Assembly (NCBI RefSeq): GCF_034048115.1
Contig: NZ_CP139145.1
Location: 1,984,001-2,048,000, forward strand
DNA length: 64,000 nt
Direction: 5' to 3'
Source: Pseudarthrobacter sp. IC2-21
GTDB taxonomy: Bacteria > Actinomycetota > Actinomycetes > Actinomycetales > Micrococcaceae
The notes beneath the pieces are model-generated. The model saw only the letters and a list, made by a program, of their open reading frames with translations, searched no databases and had not been told where the DNA came from. Of the stretch, positions 57,740-64,000 are shown in pieces. A program made the translations under genes and the position numbers. Each line of letters begins with the position of its first letter. Within the stretch, counting starts at the first letter, position 1.

Positions 57740-58219
57740 CTAGCGCACCTTGAGCTCTTGGGCTGCGGTCATGAGTTTCAGCTCATCGTAAGTGATGCTG
57801 AACATGGAATGGTGGTCTCCCGCCCCGGCCCACAGCACGGGGTGGGCGGCCAGGGATTCGTCCAGCAGGGTTCTGATCCTAGCCGGGTGTCCTACCGGTG
57901 CCACGCCGCCCACTTCCTGCCCGGTGTGTTTTAGCACGAAGTCAGGGCTGGCCCGGCGGATGGTTCCGGCTCCAAGATGGCCGGCCACCAGGGCGGTGTC
58001 CACCCTCGCGGCGCCGCTGGCGAGTATCAGCAACGGACCGCCGTCGAGCATAAACACCAGGCTGTTGGTGATCGCCGCGACGTCGCAACCCAGGACCTGG
58101 GCGGCCGCGGCCGCGGTGGGCACCCTCGTGCTGAAGACCCGCACTGTGTCCCGGAGGCCAAAATCCGCCAGGGCCCGCTTGACGTTGGCCACCGGTGCGG
58201 GCACGGTCTGGTCCGCCAC
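57740..58219 (-). CDS. YbaK/EbsC family protein (aminoacyl-tRNA deacylase-like)
   Basis: This 159-residue YbaK-domain protein belongs to a family that hydrolyses mischarged aminoacyl-tRNAs (for example Cys- or Ala-tRNAPro). Conserved blocks are CDVAAITNSLVFMLDGGPLLILASGAARVD, with the catalytic-type lysine position apparently replaced in this subtype, and GQEVGGVAPVGHP near residue 110. The GTG start comes one base after the SURF1 stop, so it is co-transcribed with SURF1; an extended start would overlap SURF1. Its exact tRNA substrate is unknown. Confidence 0.87.
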   Translation of the reverse strand: MADQTVPAPVANVKRALADFGLRDTVRVFSTRVPTAAAAAQVLGCDVAAITNSLVFMLDGGPLLILASGAARVDTALVAGHLGAGTIRRASPDFVLKHTGQEVGGVAPVGHPARIRTLLDESLAAHPVLWAGAGDHHSMFSITYDELKLMTAAQELKVR

Positions 58220-58220
58220 T

Positions 58221-59111
58221 CTAGAAGCCCTGCGCGTCCAGGAGAGCGTCTTCCTCTTCCTCAGAGGTGGCGTGCTTGCGTTTCCGGGGGACTGCCGGCC
58301 GACGGCGGGCTGCCGCAGCTGCGGAGTGGACCGGGCTGCCCGAATCCCGGGTCCCGTCCTCATCCTCCTCCTCTTCGGCGTCGATAGCGGCGTTGCGGGC
58401 CTGTTGCCGTGCGGCATAGCCGAAGCCCACGAACATCAGAATGCCGAAGGCGAACCATTGCAGCGAGTAGGACAGGTGTGTTCCCTCCTCCGTGGCAGGC
58501 TTCGGGAACGGTACGGGGGAGTCGGCCGGCGCCGGCGATTCGGACGCCAACTGGCCGTAGGCGCCCGTGAGCACGGGGTACGGCAACTGATCCGCGTAGG
58601 TCGGCAGGTCGATGGAGGCGAGCTGGCCCTCGGGTGCGCCGCGATCCAGCCGGGGCTCACCGTGCTTGAGACGGACTACCGCTGTCACGGGTCCGGACGG
58701 GGGTGCCGGGACGGAATCCGGGCTGCCGGGGTTCTTATTGCCGATGGGCAGCCAACCGCGGTCAATGATGACGGTCTGGCCGGCGTCGAGCTTGAACGGG
58801 ACAACCACCTCGTAGCCGGGCTGCCCATTCAGCGGACGGTTACGGACAACCCGCTGCCCGGCGACGTCGTAGGTGCCCTTGAGCTCCACCTGGGTCCACT
58901 CCTTCGCTGGGTCCAGTGCGGAAAACTCTTCCCTGGCCTGGTCGAAGGAGATGGGCGTGGCCGAATAATTGGTTACGACGCGGTTGATCTCGGCAAGGGT
59001 TTCGGCACGGCGGTCCATCTGCCACCTGCCCAGGAAGACGCAGGCAGCGGCGAAGATGGCGGCAAGCAAGAGGTAACCCATCCACTTGCTGGAGAAAAGA
59101 AAGCGGTACAT
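58221..59111 (-). CDS. SURF1 family cytochrome oxidase assembly protein
   Basis: This 296-residue SURF1 protein supports haem A insertion into aa3-type cytochrome c oxidase. It has an N-terminal helix (WMGYLLLAAIFAAACVFLGRWQMDRR) ending in the family GRWQ motif, an external domain with VRNRPLNGQPGYEVVVPF and IIDRGWLP, and a second helix (FAFGILMFVGFGYAARQQ). The last ~55 residues form a charged cytoplasmic tail with Glu-rich runs (EEEEDED) that is specific to this lineage. Genes for ctaA and ctaB are in the same window. It lies one base after the small zinc-ribbon-like gene. Confidence 0.94.
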   Translation of the reverse strand: MYRFLFSSKWMGYLLLAAIFAAACVFLGRWQMDRRAETLAEINRVVTNYSATPISFDQAREEFSALDPAKEWTQVELKGTYDVAGQRVVRNRPLNGQPGYEVVVPFKLDAGQTVIIDRGWLPIGNKNPGSPDSVPAPPSGPVTAVVRLKHGEPRLDRGAPEGQLASIDLPTYADQLPYPVLTGAYGQLASESPAPADSPVPFPKPATEEGTHLSYSLQWFAFGILMFVGFGYAARQQARNAAIDAEEEEDEDGTRDSGSPVHSAAAAARRRPAVPRKRKHATSEEEEDALLDAQGF

Positions 59112-59380
59112 TCAGCTGTCCTGCCCCAAAGGTTCGTGGCCGCCCTGGCCGGAATCCAGCACAACAGTCTCCTTCCACAGCCCGCGCGTCTGCAGGTAGT
59201 CCTCCAGCCACGCGCGGTGCTCCGCGCAGGCCAGCCAGATTTTGCGTCGCTCCGGGGTATGGATCTTGGGATTGTTCCACAGCAGTTGCCACGAGGCCTC
59301 GCTGCGGCAGGCTTTCCGGGAGCACATGGCGGCGGTGCCCGCGGGGGGACCGGCGGTCCCTGCGGCCAGGTCGAAAATAT

Positions 59381-59384
<4 letters not shown>
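59112..59384 (-). CDS. Small conserved protein with possible zinc site, next to SURF1
   Basis: This 90-residue protein of unknown function contains MCSRKACRSEASWQLLWNNP followed by IWLACAEHRAWLEDYL. The C-x4-C pair and later C-x2-H could bind zinc, and the tryptophan-rich middle looks well conserved. No membrane helix or signal is visible. It overlaps the DUF3099 gene by four bases (ATGA type) and ends one base before SURF1, so the three genes form an operon. A link to oxidase assembly is inferred only from position. Confidence 0.75.
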
Positions 59385-60684
<1,300 letters not shown>

Positions 60685-60697
60685 CCCGGCCGTACCT

Positions 60698-60754
60698 GGG
60701 GACTCCCCGGGACTCCCCAGGACTCCCCGGGAATCCGCCGGGGATTCCCGGGGG
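60698..60754. repeat. Tandem 10-bp repeats merging into a hairpin after fabG
   Basis: Three tandem GACTCCCCgG units (60701-60710, 60711-60720, 60721-60730) run into a 12-bp perfect stem CCCCGGGAATCC/GGATTCCCGGGG (60725-60736 with 60742-60753). The hairpin may terminate fabG, although no T-run follows. Confidence 0.7.
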
Positions 60755-60876
60755 CTGCGGCCGACTAGCCGGAACGCGCATCTTTGTGGGAGTCGCACAA
60801 GGGAACACGGAGCCGCCGCTGGCATGATGGACTGCAGACCCCAAGCGATTTAGACGTATCGAACAAAGGAGCCCTT

Positions 60877-61629
60877 GTGGGACTGCTGGATAACAAGACA
60901 GCCATCGTGACCGGATCCTCCCGCGGGATCGGCGCCGAAGTGGCAAAGATCCTGGCCGGCGAGGGCGCCGCCGTTGTAGTGAACTACCGGCAGAAGGCGC
61001 CGCGGGCCAACAAGGTCGTGCAGGGAATTGAAGCTGCCGGCGGCCGTGCCGTGGCGGTGGGGGCGGACCTGACCACCCAGGAAGGCGTCCAGGCCCTGGC
61101 CAGTGCGGCCATGGAGAACTTCGGCTCGCTGGACGTGCTGGTACTCAACGCTTCGGGTGGCATGGAGTCCGGCATGGAGGAGGACTACGCGCTCAAGCTG
61201 AACCGGGATGCGCAGGTTAACATGCTCAACGCGGCCGTGCCGCTGATGAAGGAAGGGTCCCGGGTGGTTTTTGTGACCAGCCACCAGGCCCACTTCATCG
61301 ATACTGTGCCCACCATGCCGTCGTACGAGCCCGTAGCCCGCAGCAAGCGTGCCGGTGAGGATGCGCTGCGTGAACTCGTGCCGCACCTGGCCGAAAAGGG
61401 CATCTCCCTGGTGGTCGTGTCCGGTGACATGATCGAGGGCACGGTCACGGCCACCCTCCTGGACCGGGCCACGCCGGGCGCCATCGAAGCCCGCCGTGCC
61501 GAGGCCGGCAAGCTTTACTCCGTGGAGGAATTCGCTGAGGTGGTGGCCGGCATGGCTACCGCGGACGTCAAGTCCGGCCACACGGAGTATGCAGGCGGCG
61601 CGGACTACTTCGGTAAGAGCGCCAACTAG
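60877..61629 (+). CDS. Short-chain dehydrogenase/reductase with atypical active site
   Basis: This 250-residue SDR has the cofactor loop TGSSRGIGAEVAK, VVNYRQKAPRA (an NADP-type strand with Arg), and VLNASGGMESG in place of the usual NAG. The catalytic region reads VTSHQAHFIDTVPTMPSYEPVARSKRAGEDAL: a Ser and a Tyr are present, but the Tyr-Lys spacing is seven rather than four, so the standard YxxxK is not formed. The group is frequent beside fabG in actinobacteria and its substrate is unknown. GTG is preceded by AAAGGAG at a 7-base spacing. A strong bidirectional terminator follows. Confidence 0.88.
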   Translation: MGLLDNKTAIVTGSSRGIGAEVAKILAGEGAAVVVNYRQKAPRANKVVQGIEAAGGRAVAVGADLTTQEGVQALASAAMENFGSLDVLVLNASGGMESGMEEDYALKLNRDAQVNMLNAAVPLMKEGSRVVFVTSHQAHFIDTVPTMPSYEPVARSKRAGEDALRELVPHLAEKGISLVVVSGDMIEGTVTATLLDRATPGAIEARRAEAGKLYSVEEFAEVVAGMATADVKSGHTEYAGGADYFGKSAN

Positions 61630-61646
61630 CGCCAGAGGCAAGTAAC

Positions 61647-61705
61647 GCGAAAGGGCAGTTCGCGGCAGAGTTCCTGAGGAACATTGCCGCGAACTGCCCT
61701 TTCGC
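61647..61705. terminator. Bidirectional terminator between the SDR and serB
   Basis: A perfect 21-bp stem (61647-61667 with 61685-61705) encloses a small GTTCC-TGA-GGAAC hairpin. It sits between two convergent genes and can serve both strands. Confidence 0.85.
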
Positions 61706-61711
61706 TTGAGT

Positions 61712-62605
61712 TCAAACGCCGGCGATGTACCGGACGGTGTCCAGGTAGGGCATGTTGATGGCCGAGTCTGCCACGGCCCGCACTGCCGGCTTGGCGTTGA
61801 ACGCCACCCCGATCCCGGCGGCCCCGAGCATGTCAAGGTCGTTGGCGCCGTCGCCCACCGCAATGGTGTGCTCCATGGCGATTCCTTCGGCAGCAGCCCA
61901 TTCGCGCAGGTATTTCTCCTTGGCGGCCCGGTCAATGACGGCGCCGAGCACCCTGCCGGTGAGGACGCCGTCGAGGATTTCCAATTCGTTGGCGATCCAG
62001 TAGTCCAGGCCGAGCTCCTCGGCGATGGGGCGCAGGACCTGGTTGAAACCTCCGGAGACCACCGCCACAACGTGGCCTGCCGCCTTGAAGGCGGCCACCA
62101 GTTCAGCGGCACCTTCACTGAGCTGCACTTCGGCCCGGACAGCGTCGACGACGGCGGCAGGCAGCCCTGCGAGCACCGCCACCCGCGCGTGCAGGCTTTG
62201 CGCGAAGTCCAGTTCCCCGCGCATGGCGGCTTCGGTGACGGCGGCCACCTCTTCGCGTTTGCCGGCGTAGGCCGCCAGGAGTTCGATGACTTCCTGCTGG
62301 ATGAGGGTCGAGTCGACGTCCATGATCAGGAACTTCCGGGGAGCCTCGCGCAGCCCGGCCGGGACGATCGCGGTATCCAGTCCGTCGACGCCCGCATCCG
62401 CCACGGCCCGGCGGAGGGCTGCGACGCCGGCGGCGGTGCTGTCCGCCACGACGAGTCCGGCGGTGAGGACCTCAAACCTGTGGTCCCCGCCCCGCGACTC
62501 CGACTCGACGGTGGCGCCCCTGCCGGCCCAGAGGGATCGCAGCCGTTCGAGCTCGGCGTCGGTCAGTTTGGGGCCATAGCTGACCGCAGTCACGTTCGGA
62601 GTCAT
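61712..62605 (-). CDS. serB: Phosphoserine phosphatase
   Basis: This 297-residue enzyme is the final step of serine synthesis. The C-terminal HAD domain has motif I IMDVDSTLIQQEVIELLA near residue 108, motif II VVSGGFNQVL and motif III/IV AVGDGANDLDMLGAAGIGVAFNAKP. The first ~95 residues form an ACT-like regulatory region, as in actinobacterial SerB. I used the ATG giving MTPNVTAV; it lies seven bases after TAAGAT, so the message is probably leaderless. A perfect 21-bp hairpin lies six bases past the stop. Confidence 0.95.
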   Translation of the reverse strand: MTPNVTAVSYGPKLTDAELERLRSLWAGRGATVESESRGGDHRFEVLTAGLVVADSTAAGVAALRRAVADAGVDGLDTAIVPAGLREAPRKFLIMDVDSTLIQQEVIELLAAYAGKREEVAAVTEAAMRGELDFAQSLHARVAVLAGLPAAVVDAVRAEVQLSEGAAELVAAFKAAGHVVAVVSGGFNQVLRPIAEELGLDYWIANELEILDGVLTGRVLGAVIDRAAKEKYLREWAAAEGIAMEHTIAVGDGANDLDMLGAAGIGVAFNAKPAVRAVADSAINMPYLDTVRYIAGV

Positions 62606-62612
62606 GGCTGCA

Positions 62613-62618
62613 ATCTTA
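62613..62618 (-). promoter_or_regulatory. -10 element, leaderless promoter of serB
   Basis: TAAGAT on the minus strand, seven bases before the ATG. Confidence 0.5.
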
Positions 62619-62760
62619 GTCAGCGCCGCCCACGGGCCCGAATTCGTGGCACGACACAACGCACACGTTGGGCGGAGGATCGACGCGGCGTGCCTCCACG
62701 CGTCGCGCCGCCGGGTATCAGTTATCAGTCGGCCCTGATTTTGTCCTAGTGTCTACTCCT

Positions 62761-63546
62761 ATGAGTGATGTTCTTGAAATGGCTTCCGTCAGCGTTGTCC
62801 GAGGCAAAAAGACCCTATTGGACAAGGTGGACTGGCAGGTCAATGAGGGGGAACGCTGGGTCATCCTGGGACCCAACGGCGCCGGCAAGACCACTCTCCT
62901 GCAGGTAGCTGCAGCCCGGCTCCATCCCAGCAGCGGCACGGCCGGGATCCTGGACGAAACCATGGGCCGCGTGGATGTTTTCGAACTTCGTCCCCGGATT
63001 GGCCTGTCCTCGGCGGCGCTGGCCAGCCAGATACCCGAGTCGGAGAATGTCCTCAACGTTGTGGTCACCGCGGCGTACGGCGTGACCGGCCGCTGGCGTG
63101 AAGGATACGAACGGCCGGACGAACGGCGCGCCTTCCGGCTGTTGAACGACTGGGGCATGGGCCCGATGCTGAACCGGACCTTTGCCACACTGTCCGAAGG
63201 TGAACGCAAACGCGTGCAGATCGCCCGCGCCCTCATGACGGACCCCGAACTGCTCCTCCTTGACGAGCCCGCCGCAGGGCTGGACCTCGGCGGCCGCGAG
63301 GAACTCGTACACAAGCTGGGCGAACTCGCCAGCGATGAGGACTCACCGGCCATGGTCCTGGTCACGCACCACCTCGAGGAGGTGCCGCCAGGGTTCACGC
63401 ACGCCATGCTGCTGCGCGACGGCGGTGTTGTCGCCGCCGGTCCCATCAAGGAGGTGCTCACCGACGAGCACCTCAGCAACACTTTCGGCCTGGCCCTGGA
63501 CGTCACCGAAAACGCCGGCCGGTACACGGCCACAGCACGCCGCTGA
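62761..63546 (+). CDS. ABC transporter ATP-binding protein (soluble, ModF/YlmA-like)
   Basis: This 261-residue ABC ATPase has Walker A GPNGAGKTT near residue 38, signature TLSEGERKRVQIARAL (SEGE in place of SGGQ), Walker B LLLLDEPAAGLDLGGRE and a switch histidine in LVTHHLEEVPPGFTH. The SEGE signature and EVPPGFTHAMLLRDG match a distinct group of stand-alone ATPases (YlmA-like) with no obvious membrane partner. A TauE/SafE gene follows after 15 bases but is not an ABC permease. TAGTGT lies eight bases before the ATG, and a GTG nine bases upstream is an alternative start. Function unknown. Confidence 0.88.
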   Translation: MSDVLEMASVSVVRGKKTLLDKVDWQVNEGERWVILGPNGAGKTTLLQVAAARLHPSSGTAGILDETMGRVDVFELRPRIGLSSAALASQIPESENVLNVVVTAAYGVTGRWREGYERPDERRAFRLLNDWGMGPMLNRTFATLSEGERKRVQIARALMTDPELLLLDEPAAGLDLGGREELVHKLGELASDEDSPAMVLVTHHLEEVPPGFTHAMLLRDGGVVAAGPIKEVLTDEHLSNTFGLALDVTENAGRYTATARR

Positions 63547-63561
63547 CGCGGTACCGCCGCA

Positions 63562-64000
63562 GTGGAGCTTCTTAGCAGCATTCTTGTGTTTTTTGCCGGC
63601 CTGTGGGCCGGCACCATCAACGCCGTTGTAGGCTCCGGCACCCTGGTCACCTTCCCCGTCCTGATCGCCCTCGGGGTGGCCCCGGTGACTGCCTCCATCA
63701 GCAACGCCATGGGGCTGGTGGCCGGCAATGCCGCCGGCGCCTGGGGTTATCGCAAGGAACTCAAAGGCCGGGGCGGCCAGCTCCTCAAACTGCTGCCTGC
63801 CTCCCTGCTCGGCGGTATCAGCGGCGCCTGGCTGCTGCTCCACCTCCCGGAAAAGGTGTTCTACTACGCTGCTCCGGCCCTGATTGTCCTGGCCCTGCTG
63901 ATGGTGGTCTTCCAGCCCCGGCTCCAGCGGTGGGTCCGGTCCCGGGAGGAAAATCCGGAGCACGCCCTCAAGGACAGGAATCACGGCATCCTGCTGATCG
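63562..64000 (+). CDS. TauE/SafE (TSUP) family membrane permease, N-terminal part
   Basis: This gene is cut by the window edge; 146 codons from a GTG are visible. The sequence has LVFFAGLWAGTINAVVGSGTLVTFPVLIALG at the start, the signature of the TSUP (sulfite/sulfonate exporter TauE/SafE) family, followed by SISNAMGLVAGNAAGAWGYRKEL and further hydrophobic segments. About four helices are present before the edge. Relatives move small anions such as sulfite, sulfoacetate or organic acids. It begins 15 bases after the ABC ATPase gene and may be co-transcribed with it. Confidence 0.88.
   Translation, partial: MELLSSILVFFAGLWAGTINAVVGSGTLVTFPVLIALGVAPVTASISNAMGLVAGNAAGAWGYRKELKGRGGQLLKLLPASLLGGISGAWLLLHLPEKVFYYAAPALIVLALLMVVFQPRLQRWVRSREENPEHALKDRNHGILLI

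Noticed and set aside
60701..60730. Tandem 10-bp units as a CRISPR-like array
   Set aside because: The units abut without spacers and no cas genes are nearby.

Overview
The window is chromosomal DNA from a high-GC Gram-positive bacterium, most likely a Micrococcaceae member close to Arthrobacter or Pseudarthrobacter. The genus is an inference from gene content (RbpA, OpcA, WhiA, actinobacterial SufR, a CoaE-GrpB fusion, a DUF3516 helicase), frequent GTG starts, and the actinobacterial gene orders uvrC-rapZ-yvcK-whiA, gap-pgk-tpiA-secG and tkt-tal-pgi-zwf-opcA-pgl beside ctaB and ctaA. Almost everything is housekeeping. I see no prophage, insertion sequence, CRISPR array, rRNA or tRNA.

Layout. 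0-5 kb: partial YigZ-family gene, coaE, uvrB, and terC behind a probable yybP-ykoY (manganese) riboswitch. 5-12 kb: a VOC-like gene, a small exported protein, then a leftward group (DUF3516 helicase, CoA transferase, GNAT acetyltransferase, S33 hydrolase). 12-17 kb: a SAM methyltransferase and a heterodimeric ABC exporter with its GntR regulator. 17-31 kb: uvrA (with an SOS box), HAD phosphatase, acyltransferase, uvrC-rapZ-yvcK-whiA, sodA, the lower-glycolysis cluster, secG and rbpA. 31-39.5 kb: leftward pentose-phosphate operon. 40-44 kb: ctaB facing an ABC transporter-ctaA operon across a repeat-rich gap. 44-49.3 kb: SUF iron-sulfur operon without sufS or sufU. 49.4-55 kb: zinc metallopeptidase, AMP ligase plus thiolase, and the BioNMY biotin transporter. 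55-64 kb: ABC-F, map, YbaK, a SURF1 cluster, fabG and a second SDR, serB, an ABC ATPase and a partial TauE/SafE permease.

Themes. All three Uvr subunits lie within 22 kb, and uvrA carries a perfect-arm LexA-type palindrome. Glycolysis and the pentose-phosphate pathway are adjacent and transcribed towards each other. Haem A synthesis (ctaA, ctaB) and the oxidase factor SURF1 point to aerobic respiration. The SUF operon supplies iron-sulfur clusters.

The most useful unexplained signals are: a strong leaderless-promoter pattern (a -10 hexamer 6-8 bases before the start codon at about a dozen genes); a 17-bp stem-loop at the predicted 5' end of the gap mRNA; a 24-base G run directly after the ctaA stop codon beside an inverted-repeat cluster; a third-position base skew that reverses along zwf-opcA; a CoA transferase with apparently permuted domain order; and a ligase-thiolase pair next to the biotin transporter in which the thiolase lacks its second catalytic cysteine. 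I found no single clearly new system, and the last item is the best candidate for undescribed biochemistry.
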